Assembly (NCBI GenBank): GCA_037045045.1
Contig: JBAOHL010000002.1
Span: forward strand, 526,565 to 590,564
Direction: 5' to 3'
DNA from: Phosphoribacter sp037045045
Lineage (GTDB): Bacteria > Actinomycetota > Actinomycetes > Actinomycetales > Dermatophilaceae
DNA: 64,000 nt
Both the position numbers and the translations under genes were made by a program. Of the stretch, positions 8,970-16,769 are shown in pieces. Every line of letters starts with the position of its first letter. Within the stretch, counting starts at the first letter, position 1. Below the pieces are notes generated by a model. The model did not search any database. It was not told the DNA's origin and worked only from the letters and a program-made list of their open reading frames with translations.

Positions 8970-9713
8970 ATGGCCCGTGTGCTCGTGCCGGTGCCCGACC
9001 GGGACGCCGACGTCACCGAGGTCGCCGTGCCCTGGAAGGTGCTCACCCGCGCGGGTCACGAGGTCGACTTCGCGACCGAGCGGGGCGACCGCGTGCCCGC
9101 TTGCGACCAGCGCCTGCTCGACGGGGTCCTGTTCGGACAACTCGGCGCCGAACCCGAGCCCAAGGCGTTCTACGGCGAACTCGTCGAGACCGGGGCCTGG
9201 CGCAACCCCCTCCCCTGGGGACGGCTGGACGTCGCGGCATACGACGGGTTGATCCTGCCCGGCGGACACGCGCCCGGGATGCGCCAGTACCTCGGCAACG
9301 ACGACCTGCGCCGGCAGGTCGCCGCGTTCTGGGCCCTCGACCGGCCGGTCGGCGCGATCTGCCACGGCGTGCTCGTGCTGGCCCGCACCGAAGGCCCGGA
9401 CGGACGCAGCCTGCTGTCCGGCCATCGGACCACCTGCCTGCCGGCCTACCTCGAGCGCACCGGGTACTACGCCACCGCCTGGAAGCTCGGGCGCTACTAC
9501 CGGACCTATCCCGCCTACGTCGAACACGAGGTGCGCGCGGCCCTGGCCGATCCCGGCGATTTCGCCCGTGGGCCGATCGAGCTGTTCCGGCGCGGCACCG
9601 ACCACGACGACCGAGCCGCGTTCGTCGTCGAGGACGGTCGCTACGTCTCGGCCCGGTGGCCCGGCGACGCGTACCTGTTCGCGAAACGCTTCCTCGCCCG
9701 GCTCGGCGACTGA
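8970..9713 (+). CDS. DJ-1/PfpI-family (type 1 glutamine amidotransferase-like) protein
   Basis: 247 residues from the ATG at 8970. The nucleophile elbow AICHGVLVLAR carries the expected cysteine of the DJ-1/PfpI superfamily, and LILPGGHAPGMRQYL precedes it as in that family. Members include glyoxalase III/chaperone-like stress proteins. The length is greater than bacterial PfpI (about 170-190) and closer to the 220-250-residue type. The partner and exact activity cannot be told. It follows mmpL by 43 bases on the same strand and could be cotranscribed. Confidence 0.85.
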   Translation: MARVLVPVPDRDADVTEVAVPWKVLTRAGHEVDFATERGDRVPACDQRLLDGVLFGQLGAEPEPKAFYGELVETGAWRNPLPWGRLDVAAYDGLILPGGHAPGMRQYLGNDDLRRQVAAFWALDRPVGAICHGVLVLARTEGPDGRSLLSGHRTTCLPAYLERTGYYATAWKLGRYYRTYPAYVEHEVRAALADPGDFARGPIELFRRGTDHDDRAAFVVEDGRYVSARWPGDAYLFAKRFLARLGD

Positions 9714-9749
9714 TCGGGCCTGTCGCGCTGCGCCTGCTTGCGACTGCGG

Positions 9750-10046
9750 CTACGGCGCTGGCTCGACGACGTGGAACTCGATCCGATACACCAGCGTGTC
9801 GTCGTGCACCGGCCCGGCGTGCGCGGTGCGCGAGCGCAGGGATTGCCGATCGGGCTCGCCGGCGCAGCGCAGATCGACGTCGTCGACCGCCGCGAAGGGG
9901 ACGAGCTCGATCGCGTCGACGTGGATCTGCCCGGGACCGACCCGGTAGCGCCCACCGACCTTGACCTTGGACCGTCGCCAGAGCCGGAAGGTCAGGGTGA
10001 TCTCGCCGGACAGCACCCGCGGCACGAGCTCGGCACTGAACTGCAC
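9750..10046 (-). CDS. ASCH-domain protein
   Basis: 98 residues from a GTG at 10046. The sequence VVQFSAELVPRVLSGEITLTF followed by GGRYRVGPGQIHVDAIELVPF resembles the ASCH (PUA-like beta-barrel) domain, which binds RNA or modified nucleosides. Some members hydrolyse N4-acetylcytidine; the residues needed for that cannot be confirmed here. The frame stays open upstream through the tandem repeat at 10.1 kb, but that part is repeat-derived and unlikely to be coding. Divergent from apbE. Confidence 0.6.
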   Translation of the reverse strand: MQFSAELVPRVLSGEITLTFRLWRRSKVKVGGRYRVGPGQIHVDAIELVPFAAVDDVDLRCAGEPDRQSLRSRTAHAGPVHDDTLVYRIEFHVVEPAP

Positions 10047-10114
10047 GACGCGAGGATAGGCCTGCCCGGGCGTCAGGTCGCCGGCTGCCGGTCGCCACGT
10101 CGCGAATGCTCTCG

Positions 10115-10270
10115 GGCCCAGCGCCCGTATGCCGCGGGCCCAGTCGCGCCCGTATGCCGCGGGCTCAGTCGCGCCCGTATGCCGCGGGCCCAGTCGCGCC
10201 CGTATGCCGCGGGCCCAGTCGCGCCCGTATGCCGCGGGCCCAGTCGCGCCCGTATGCCGCGGGCCCAGTC
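10115..10270. repeat. 25-bp tandem repeat, six copies, built on the GTATGCCG motif
   Basis: Six head-to-tail copies of a 25-bp unit with core CCGTATGCCGCGGGCCC and linker AGTCGCG, one copy with a single C to T change, the last degenerating after the motif. It fills the space between the divergent ASCH and apbE genes. Each unit carries one copy of the window-wide motif. The near-perfect identity implies recent expansion. It is not CRISPR: there are no spacers. Confidence 0.9.
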
Positions 10271-10330
10271 GCACCCGTAGATGCCGCTGCCCTCCCGCGG
10301 TACTGGTCTCGGCAGCCTCGCACAGGGCGC

Positions 10331-10342
10331 TAGCCTCGGGCC
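10331..10342 (+). promoter_or_regulatory. Leaderless -10 box of apbE
   Basis: TAGCCT followed by exactly six bases and the ATG of apbE at 10343. This spacing places the transcription start at or next to the start codon. Confidence 0.6.
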
Positions 10343-11335
10343 ATGCTCGACGCGAGCGACGGACTGACCCGACGGATCTCGACCGGGACCTACCAGCCGC
10401 TGCTCGGCACGACCGTCGAGATCCACGTCGTCGCCGCGGCCGATGACCCCGAGGTTGCCGCGTCTGCGGCGACCGCAGCCGATCAGGTGGCCGTGGGCGA
10501 AATCCAACGGCTGCAGCGGGTTTTCTCGGTGTTCGATGCCGACAGCGAGCTGTCCCGGTGGCGCCGCGGCGCGCACGACGAGCTCTCCGCCGACCTCTCG
10601 ACCGTGCTCACCGCGGCATACGAGTGGTGGGCGCGCTCGACGGGGGCCTTCCACCCCACCGCCGCGGGCCTGCGGCAGCTGTGGCTACAGGCGGAGCGAG
10701 AAGATCGCCCGCCGTCGCCCGACCGCCTCGCCGCGGCGGTGGCAAAGCTGCGGGACCTGCCGTTCCGGGCCGACGGGGGCGCCGTGCTGCGCACCGGGGA
10801 TTGTCGCGACGTGGATCTCAACGCCGTCGCGAAGGGTTACATCGTCGACTGCGCCGTGGCGATGGCCGCCGAGGCGGCTGGAGTGGTCGACGTGCTCGTC
10901 AATGCCGGCGGGGACCTGCGGCACGAGGGCGAGCGGACCATCCGGGTCGGGGTCGAGGATCCCGGGGCCGTCGGCGGGCCACCGCTGGCCGTCGTGCAGC
11001 TTCGAAACGGGGCCTTGGCCACGAGCGGGGCCGTGCATCGTGGGTTCCGGGTCGCCGGGATGTGGTACGGGCATGTCATCGACCCCCGGACCGGGCAGCC
11101 CGTCGCCGGCCGTCTTTCGACGACGGTCCGCGCGCAGGACGCCATGACCGCCGACGTCCTGGCGACCGTTGCCGGCGTGCTGCCCTGGGCCCAGGCGGCC
11201 CCGTTCCTCGATGCACACGGCGGCGCCGCGCTCGCTGTCCTCGGCGACGGGGAGCTGGTCCGAAGCGCGGGATGGCGCGACGCGCGGAATCCTCGGCAGG
11301 GACCCGCCCGCGCGGGCGAGTCGGCCCGGGGATGA
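10343..11335 (+). CDS. apbE: FAD:protein FMN transferase (ApbE)
   Basis: 330 residues. ApbE enzymes attach FMN covalently to threonine of partner flavoproteins, such as Nqr/Rnf subunits or fumarate-reductase-like proteins, using FAD and Mg2+. Seen here: GTTVEIHVV, the FAD-site region VDLNAVAKGYIVDCAVAMA, the glycine loop VLVNAGGDLR, the GALATSG strand, and HVIDPRTGQPV with Asp/Thr that bind the metal and pyrophosphate. There is no N-terminal signal or lipobox, so it is probably cytoplasmic. No obvious flavinylation target is adjacent. Confidence 0.93.
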   Translation: MLDASDGLTRRISTGTYQPLLGTTVEIHVVAAADDPEVAASAATAADQVAVGEIQRLQRVFSVFDADSELSRWRRGAHDELSADLSTVLTAAYEWWARSTGAFHPTAAGLRQLWLQAEREDRPPSPDRLAAAVAKLRDLPFRADGGAVLRTGDCRDVDLNAVAKGYIVDCAVAMAAEAAGVVDVLVNAGGDLRHEGERTIRVGVEDPGAVGGPPLAVVQLRNGALATSGAVHRGFRVAGMWYGHVIDPRTGQPVAGRLSTTVRAQDAMTADVLATVAGVLPWAQAAPFLDAHGGAALAVLGDGELVRSAGWRDARNPRQGPARAGESARG

Positions 11336-11384
11336 TGGCGTTCTGGACGTCGAGTACATCACCATCGCGAGGAGCACGTTCGGC

Positions 11385-11882
11385 ATGACCCCACGGGTAG
11401 CGTTCGGGCGGCTCGGTGAGGCCAACGCCGAGCGGTTGCGCCGGATGTACCCGGGCGCGCGCGGCAACGCCACCGCTCGTCGCTACGCTCGGGTCTGGGC
11501 CTGGGCCTTCGGCAAGGGGCTCATCCCGGGGCGATGGGTCACCCTCGAGGTACCGGGGCGCACGAGTGGCAAGGCCACCCGTTTCCCGCTCGGGATCATG
11601 GACGTCGACGGCCGCTCCTACCTCGGCTCGATGCTCGGCAACACCTGCAACTGGGTGCGCAACGTGTGCGCCAACAACGGCTATGCCGTCATCGAACATC
11701 GCGGCCGCCGTCAGGTCCACCTGGTCGAGATCCCGCCAACCGAGCGCCCGCCGCTGCTCAAGGCGTTTCTCGAACAGGTGCCCGGTTCCCGCCCCCACAT
11801 TCCCCTCACGATGGACCGCCCGGTCGAGGACTTCGAGGCGATCGCCGCGGACTACCCGATCTTCCGCATCGACTCGGTGTAG
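11385..11882 (+). CDS. Deazaflavin (F420)-dependent nitroreductase family protein
   Basis: 165 residues from an ATG preceded by GGAG at 11371. The split-barrel pattern GRWVTLEVPGRTSGKATRFPLG, SYLGSMLGNTCNWVRNV and GYAVIEHRGRRQVHLVEIP is that of the Ddn/DUF385 family. These proteins use reduced F420 or bind quinones at the membrane; the physiological substrate is usually unknown. Its presence supports an F420-producing actinobacterium. It is 49 bases downstream of apbE on the same strand. Confidence 0.88.
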   Translation: MTPRVAFGRLGEANAERLRRMYPGARGNATARRYARVWAWAFGKGLIPGRWVTLEVPGRTSGKATRFPLGIMDVDGRSYLGSMLGNTCNWVRNVCANNGYAVIEHRGRRQVHLVEIPPTERPPLLKAFLEQVPGSRPHIPLTMDRPVEDFEAIAADYPIFRIDSV

Positions 11883-11977
11883 GTTCGGACGCCCAGCCGC
11901 CGGACGGACGGCGCGGTCGTGCGAGGCCATTGTCGGTGGTGCGAGGCCGGACGGTGGTGCGAGCACGAGATCGTGGG

Positions 11978-12092
11978 TTCCGCTCGGCTGGCTATGCGCC
12001 CCACCCATCTCGGCAACCCCACCCGTCACCAGTCGTGAGTTCGGCTCGGCTGGCTCTGCGCCCCACCCATCTCGGCAACCCCACCCGTCACC
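11978..12092. repeat. Direct repeat of about 53 bp, two copies, in a gene-free stretch
   Basis: Two near-identical copies (11978-12030 and 12040-12092) share the core CCCACCCATCTCGGCAACCCC and differ at two positions. A shorter repeat GTGGTGCGAGGCC precedes them near 11936-11960. They lie within the 378-base interval 11883-12260 between two converging genes. I see no coding sequence or clear terminator there; one GTATGCCG motif copy occurs at 12105. Confidence 0.8.
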
Positions 12093-12260
12093 GTCGGTCC
12101 ACGGCATACTGCCAGGTCCGTGACATGTCATGGATTTCGTACGATCGCCTGGAGTCGACCCGGCGCCCGCGTCGCGACGCACCGGTATGCCCGTGGCCCG
12201 CGCGCACCGTGGCATTGCTCGCCCAGCGCACGGTCATCGCCGGTTTGCGCGTCGCGCCGA

Positions 12261-13427
12261 TCAGCGCACGGTCATCGCGCGCACCGCGGCCGCGAGGTCG
12301 CCGCCCGCTTGCGCCACCGCGGACCGCTGCCGTTGGTACCCGGCACCGTCGGCCAGGATCCGCTCGATCCCGGCCAGTTCGGGGACGCAGCCCAACCGGC
12401 GCGCCACCGGCGTGAGGCGTTCGAGCAGGTCGTAGATGTCCTCGACGACGTCTCCCTCGCGGCTGTTCGCGTCGAGGATGACGATGGCGTCCAGGCCGTA
12501 TCGGGCCGCCCGCCACTTGTTCTCCTGGACGTGCCACGGCGGCAACGGGGGAGGCAGCGTGCCCTCGTCGAGGCGGGCCTCGAGATCGGCGACGAGGCAA
12601 TGGACGAGCGCGGTAACCGCGGCAACCTCGCGCAGGTCGGACAGCCCGTCGCAGGCCCGCACCTCGATCGTGCCGAGGCGCAGCGACGGGCGGATGTCCC
12701 AGCGCAGTTCCGTGGCCTCCGTGACGACACCGGTCGTGAAGACGTCGTGCAGGTAGTTGCGGTACTCGGGCCAGGTCTGGAACTGGAAGGGCAGACCCGC
12801 GGTCGGCAGCTGCTGGAAGAGCATCGTCCGGTTGCTTGCGTATCCGGTGTCCTCGCCGGCCCAATAGGGCGAGGACGCCGACAATGCGGTGAGATGCGGA
12901 TGGTAGGTGAGCAGGGCGTTGACCAGCGGCCAGACCTTTGCCGCCGAGGTGACGCCGACGTGGACATGCACGCCGAAGATCACCATCTGCCGGCCCCACC
13001 ACTGCGTCCGGTCGACGAGCGTGGCGTAGCGCTCTCCGGCCGTGACCTGCTGGTCCGACCAGCGCGCGAACGGGTGCGATCCGCCGCCGTAGAGCAGGAT
13101 GTCGAGGTCCTCGGCCGCCTTACGGACCCGGTCGAGCCCCTCGCAGAGGTCGGCCGAGGCCTCGGCGGCATTGGCGCAGATCCCCGTGACGACCTCGACG
13201 GTGTTCCGCAGGAACTCCTTTGTCACGGTCGAGCGCGTCTTGGTATGCCGCGCCCTCGGGCCGGCGCCGTCGTCGCCGGTACTGGCGAGCAGGGCATCGG
13301 CGCGGGACACCAGATCCAGCGAGTGGGCATCGAGCAGACCCAGCTCCCACTCCACGCCGACGGTTCGGCCGGCCGAGGGGACGAAGTCGACCATCGGTCC
13401 GGGAGGCGACGCCAAGGGGTCGGTCAT
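12261..13427 (-). CDS. GCS2-family carboxylate-amine ligase (YbdK / glutamate-cysteine ligase type 2)
   Basis: 388 residues from the ATG at 13427; the frame is open further upstream but the usual family start is close to GRTVGVEWELGLLD, about 20 residues in. Family motifs are EWELGLLD, LLYGGGSHPFARW, VHVHVGV, and EVRACDGLSDLREVAA. The fold joins a carboxylate to an amine with ATP. In E. coli YbdK has weak gamma-glutamylcysteine ligase activity; in actinobacteria related genes serve ergothioneine or other amide syntheses. No egt or msh genes are adjacent, so the substrate is open. Confidence 0.9.
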   Translation of the reverse strand: MTDPLASPPGPMVDFVPSAGRTVGVEWELGLLDAHSLDLVSRADALLASTGDDGAGPRARHTKTRSTVTKEFLRNTVEVVTGICANAAEASADLCEGLDRVRKAAEDLDILLYGGGSHPFARWSDQQVTAGERYATLVDRTQWWGRQMVIFGVHVHVGVTSAAKVWPLVNALLTYHPHLTALSASSPYWAGEDTGYASNRTMLFQQLPTAGLPFQFQTWPEYRNYLHDVFTTGVVTEATELRWDIRPSLRLGTIEVRACDGLSDLREVAAVTALVHCLVADLEARLDEGTLPPPLPPWHVQENKWRAARYGLDAIVILDANSREGDVVEDIYDLLERLTPVARRLGCVPELAGIERILADGAGYQRQRSAVAQAGGDLAAAVRAMTVR

Positions 13428-13731
13428 ATCGGGTCGGTGGCGGGTGGGGCCGTCGCGATAGCGGGCATGGGGGGCTCGTCTCATCGATCCGGCGGTCGGC
13501 GTCCGGCGCGTGGGTGGGGGGTCGTACCGGACGTCAGCGGCCCCGAATGCGGTGCGCCGGGCGCAGCCGACCGGTCCGAGCATGAGGTTAGGTTTTGGTA
13601 GGAATAACGTCAAGTTGGGTTAGGCAGCTGAGCCGCTCGCCCTTTCCCGGCAAGGGGGTCCGTCCAGGCCAACCCCACAGCCAGCGGCCGGTGGTCCAGA
13701 CCCGGGGCCGGGATAGGCCAGGATGTCGGTC
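13428..13731. promoter_or_regulatory. Divergent promoter region with an AT-richer patch
   Basis: Interval between the GCS2 ligase (minus) and a thioesterase (plus). A locally AT-rich stretch (13584-13625) with a repeated GGTTAGG and the run TAGGAATAACGTCAAG is the likely promoter area. I find no gene and no strong palindrome in the rest. Confidence 0.35.
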
Positions 13732-14163
13732 ATGGGCGACACACCTGAATCGACCGACCTGCTCGCGCTCGCCGAACGGATCCTCGACCAACAGCCGTTC
13801 AGCCGGGTGATCGGCGCTCGCGTCGTGGACTTCGGCAACGGGTCGGCGACGTTCCGGATCCCGGTCCGCGAAGAACTCAAGCAGCAGCACGGATTCCTCC
13901 ACGGCGGACTGCTCGCGACGGCCGCCGACATCGCCCTCACGTTCGCCGGCGGCGCGGCCCTCGGCCCCAACGTGCTGACCAGCGGCTTCACCATCGACTT
14001 CGTCAAGCCGGCTCAGGGGGTCGCACTGGTCGCTCGGGCACGAGTCGTCCACGCCGGCTCGCGCCATGCGGTCTGCGTGTGCGAGCTGTCGACCGAGGAC
14101 GAGCAGGGCTCCCCCACGCTCGTCGCCGTGGCCCAGGGGACGATCCGGGGGACGGGCGGCTGA
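13732..14163 (+). CDS. PaaI-family hotdog thioesterase
   Basis: 143 residues from the ATG at 13732, chosen because AGGA lies about ten bases upstream; an in-frame ATG at 13723 would add three residues. The hotdog pattern QHGFLHGGLLATAADIALTFAGG and GFTIDFVKPAQG is typical of PaaI/YdiI thioesterases, with HGG and the following acidic residue near the active site. These hydrolyse acyl- or aryl-CoA. With several CoA ligases in the window a salvage role for stalled CoA esters is plausible but unproven. Confidence 0.9.
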   Translation: MGDTPESTDLLALAERILDQQPFSRVIGARVVDFGNGSATFRIPVREELKQQHGFLHGGLLATAADIALTFAGGAALGPNVLTSGFTIDFVKPAQGVALVARARVVHAGSRHAVCVCELSTEDEQGSPTLVAVAQGTIRGTGG

Positions 14164-14233
14164 GCGCAGGGGGCCCGCTCGGCGGACCCGGCGCGCGATC
14201 AGCGCGCCGTAACGGCCGCGGGCCGCGCCATCG

Positions 14234-14560
14234 TCAGAGCTTGTGGATGACGTCCTTGACGAGCAGCCCGGCGGCCGCTCCGCCGACCGCGCCGAAAGCC
14301 GCGCCCCAATAGGCTCCCCACGCGGCGCCCCACCCGGCTGCCCAGCACACCCCGATGCTGGCCCCCCAGGCCGAGCAGGTCGCGCTGCCGAAGGCCGCGC
14401 CGACGACGGCGGCGCGCACCTGGTCGGCGGACAGGTCCCAGTCGACGTCCAACGCCCGGCGCAGCGATCGGGCCTCTTCGAAGGTCAGCGTGCGGGCCCG
14501 ACCGAGCAAGGCCACGACGTTCTCGCTGCCCGGCAGCGCGACAAGGGTGGGGTCCGCCAT
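14234..14560 (-). CDS. Hypothetical Trp/Gly/Ala-rich protein
   Basis: 108 residues. The first half (VALPGSENVVALLGRARTL, then EEARSLRRALDVDWDLSADQVRAA) reads as a small soluble helical domain. The second half is a glycine-zipper-like hydrophobic stretch with repeated WGA steps (AWGAYWGAAFGAVGGAAAG) and a C-terminal KDVIHKL. It may insert into membranes or oligomerise. I do not recognise the family. It is convergent with the thioesterase upstream and has no operon partner. Confidence 0.6.
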   Translation of the reverse strand: MADPTLVALPGSENVVALLGRARTLTFEEARSLRRALDVDWDLSADQVRAAVVGAAFGSATCSAWGASIGVCWAAGWGAAWGAYWGAAFGAVGGAAAGLLVKDVIHKL

Positions 14561-14693
14561 GGCGCCAGGGTAACCCGGCGTCCGCAGCACTCGGCCGCGC
14601 CTATCTCGGATGCCGCCCCCCGCCAACGGCCGTAGCGAGACTTCCGCGGGCTGCCGATGGCCGCGGGGTCGCGCCGGCGCGGCATACCGACCG

Positions 14694-15407
14694 CTACCAG
14701 CCCTGCCGGGACAGGAAGCTGCGGATCGCCTCGCGAGGGTTGTCCGTCAGCGGCGCCCCGTGGGTGAACGCGGCGCGCTCGTACTCCGTCTCGGCGAGCC
14801 GGTGCGCGGTCTGCTGGGTCAGCCGGAAGTCGGTGCAGAACGCGGTGAACGGCCAGCGCAGGCCGCGGACGTTGAAGATGCTGTCGCCGGTGACGAGCGT
14901 GCCCGACGGCTCGTGCAGGTATGCCGCGTGGCCCGGCGAGTGCCCGGGTGTGTGGATGACCCGTAGGCCGCCGGCCACGGGGAGCAGCTGGCCGTCGAGG
15001 AGTTCCTCGGCGACCTGGACCGGACCGAACCGGGTGGGCGAGAGGCGGTCGAGCAGCCGGCCCAGCCGGTATGTCGGATCGCGCGCCGGGCCGCGTCCCT
15101 CACGCACGTATTGGGCGTCTTCGGCATGGACCGCTACGCCCCGGCCCACCGCCGCCGCCACCGCCGCGGCGCCGCCGACGTGGTCGATGTGGGCGTGGGT
15201 GAGGAGCAACCGAGTGACGTCGCTCGGTCCAGAGCCGATGGCGGTGAGCGCCGCCAGCACCCGTGGCGCGCTGCGGGGCAACCCCATGTCGAGGATGGTC
15301 ACCTGACCGTCGTCGTCGCGCAGCAGGAACCCGTTGACGAAGTCCCCGACGAGCGGCACCCGCCAGATCACGCCATCGACGAGCGGGACGACCGCCCTCT
15401 GAGCCAT
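14694..15407 (-). CDS. Metallo-beta-lactamase-fold hydrolase
   Basis: 237 residues from the ATG at 15407. The zinc ligand motif LLTHAHIDHVGG, the later VIHTPGHSPGHAAY and LVTGDSIF supply the expected His/Asp ligands of glyoxalase II-like hydrolases. The substrate is unknown. It is divergent from a hotdog thioesterase, with a palindromic site between them, which suggests joint control and perhaps a shared acyl-thioester substrate. Confidence 0.88.
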   Translation of the reverse strand: MAQRAVVPLVDGVIWRVPLVGDFVNGFLLRDDDGQVTILDMGLPRSAPRVLAALTAIGSGPSDVTRLLLTHAHIDHVGGAAAVAAAVGRGVAVHAEDAQYVREGRGPARDPTYRLGRLLDRLSPTRFGPVQVAEELLDGQLLPVAGGLRVIHTPGHSPGHAAYLHEPSGTLVTGDSIFNVRGLRWPFTAFCTDFRLTQQTAHRLAETEYERAAFTHGAPLTDNPREAIRSFLSRQGW

Positions 15408-15482
15408 GCCGTGACGGTAACAAACGTCACGCCGGTCAGCCCTCGCCGGAGGCCCCGGAGCGGCTGGAGCGATTGACCGCCT

Positions 15483-15500
15483 AGTTACCCCTTGGTAACT
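15483..15500. promoter_or_regulatory. Perfect operator-like palindrome AGTTACC-N4-GGTAACT
   Basis: Seven-base perfect arms separated by four bases lie between the divergent MBL-fold and thioesterase genes. The right arm overlaps the candidate -10 box TAACTT of the thioesterase gene, so a bound regulator would block that promoter. No regulator gene is adjacent. Confidence 0.6.
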
Positions 15501-15507
15501 TTTGGAT
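15496..15507 (+). promoter_or_regulatory. Leaderless -10 box of the thioesterase at 15508
   Basis: TAACTT plus six bases and then the ATG. It is embedded in the palindrome at 15483-15500. Confidence 0.5.
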
Positions 15508-15978
15508 ATGCCTACTCTCAACCCCACCGACCTCGGCGAGGACTTCCTGCGCCGGGTACCCATGGCCCGGACGATGGGGCTGGTCGTCGACGAGGCGCTG
15601 CCCACGAAGGCCGTCGTTCGCCTGCCCGACCAGGACAAGTTCCACAACCACCTGGGCGGCCCCCAGGCCGGGGCGATCTTCACCCTCGGCGAGGCGGCCA
15701 GCGGCATCATCGTGCTGGCCGCGTTCGGCGATCAACTCGAGCGGGCCGTGCCGCTGGCCGTGCAGGCGCAGATCGCCTACCGCCGGGTAGCCATGGGCGA
15801 GATCACGGCCACCGCGGACATGCCGTATTCGGCGAGTGAGGTGACCGCTCAGCTCGACGCCGGCCTGAGACCGGAGTTCGAGGTGCCGGTCGTCATCACC
15901 CGCGAGGACGGCAGCGTCATCGCCGAGATGGTGACGTTGTGGACCCTGCGCCCGAAGGACACGACCCCGGCTGTGTGA
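15508..15978 (+). CDS. DUF4442-type hotdog thioesterase
   Basis: 156 residues. The N-terminal RRVPMARTMGLVVDEA and the core HNHLGGPQAGAIFTLGEAASG match the DUF4442/YiiD-like acyl-CoA thioesterase group, in which the HLGG turn precedes the hotdog helix. Start taken at the ATG after a leaderless-type -10 box. It ends in a short tandem repeat and then a strong bidirectional terminator shared with hsp20. Confidence 0.85.
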   Translation: MPTLNPTDLGEDFLRRVPMARTMGLVVDEALPTKAVVRLPDQDKFHNHLGGPQAGAIFTLGEAASGIIVLAAFGDQLERAVPLAVQAQIAYRRVAMGEITATADMPYSASEVTAQLDAGLRPEFEVPVVITREDGSVIAEMVTLWTLRPKDTTPAV

Positions 15979-16052
15979 GGCCCCGGGGTGTGTGCGCCCG
16001 GGCCGGGTGAGCCCCTGGCCGTATGAGCACCGGGCGTGTAAGCCCCCCGGCC
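15970..16052. repeat. Degenerate 16-bp tandem repeat at the thioesterase 3' end
   Basis: About five diverged copies of a 16-base unit resembling CGTGTGAGCCCCCGGG run from the last codons of the thioesterase into the intergenic region. The fourth copy contains GTATGAG, close to the dispersed octamer. Confidence 0.6.
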
Positions 16053-16081
16053 CCACCGACTGGCCGCTTCCCCCACAACGA

Positions 16082-16131
16082 CGAAGGTGTGGCAGAACGC
16101 GCGCTATACGCCGCGTTCTGCCACACCTTCG
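16082..16131. terminator. Bidirectional terminator with a 20-bp perfect stem
   Basis: Perfect 20-base arms (left starts CGAAGGTGTGGCAGAACGCG) enclose a ten-base loop. It lies between the converging thioesterase and hsp20 genes. There is no U-run on either side, as is common in high-GC actinobacteria. Confidence 0.8.
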
Positions 16132-16154
16132 GGCGTCGATGGGCGCCTGTTGCC

Positions 16155-16580
16155 TTAGGCGACGCTGGCCTCGATGGTCTCAGCGCCCTTGGCGTGGTTC
16201 ACCGAGATCTTGCGAGGCTTGGCCTCTTCGGCCACGGGGATCGTGAGCGTGAGCACGCCGTCGGCATACCCGGCCTCGATGCGGTCGGGAGCGACGCCGT
16301 AGCCGAGCGTGAGCTGGCGGGCGAAGGTGCCGCTGGGGCGCTCATGCGAGAGCCACTGGAACTGCCCCTCGGGCTCGGTCTTGCGCTCGGCGCGGATGGT
16401 CAGGGTGCGGTCCTCGACGTCGACGTCGACCGTTCCCGGGTCCACACCCGGCAGGTCGATGCGCACGACGAAGGCCTCGCCGTCGCGGTACAGGTCCATC
16501 GGCATCGCCATGGACGCGGGGGTGCGAGCGCCGGAGAAGAACCGGTCCATCTCGCGGAAGGGGTCGAACTGGGTGGCCAT
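16155..16580 (-). CDS. Hsp20-family small heat-shock protein
   Basis: 141 residues. The alpha-crystallin domain is visible: VRIDLPGVDPGTVDVDVEDRTLTIRAERK, then the C-terminal VLTLTIPVAEEAKPRKI with the I-x-I/V-type tail. The N-terminus FDPFREMDRFF is typical of actinobacterial Hsp20/Hsp18. It acts as an ATP-independent holdase in the cytoplasm. I looked for a HspR HAIR element upstream and did not find a convincing one; two copies of GATAAC lie at about 16649 and 16680. Confidence 0.93.
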   Translation of the reverse strand: MATQFDPFREMDRFFSGARTPASMAMPMDLYRDGEAFVVRIDLPGVDPGTVDVDVEDRTLTIRAERKTEPEGQFQWLSHERPSGTFARQLTLGYGVAPDRIEAGYADGVLTLTIPVAEEAKPRKISVNHAKGAETIEASVA

Positions 16581-16769
16581 GCGGGTCAGCCTCCTGCTGA
16601 GTCGGTCATTCGTCTCGAAGAGCGACGCATCGAGGTCGGTCGACAGACTTGATAACCTCACCATCCCTCTTCATGAGCGATAACGGCTCAACTTCACGTC
16701 TTGTTCCGCGCCGCGAGAGGATTCACCAGGCGAGAGAGAACGGCGGCGAACGCGCCGCGGGGGGCACCT

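Noticed and set aside
16581..16700. HspR (HAIR) operator upstream of hsp20
   Set aside because: No CTTGAGT-N7-ACTCAAG-like inverted repeat; only a short GATAAC direct repeat is present.
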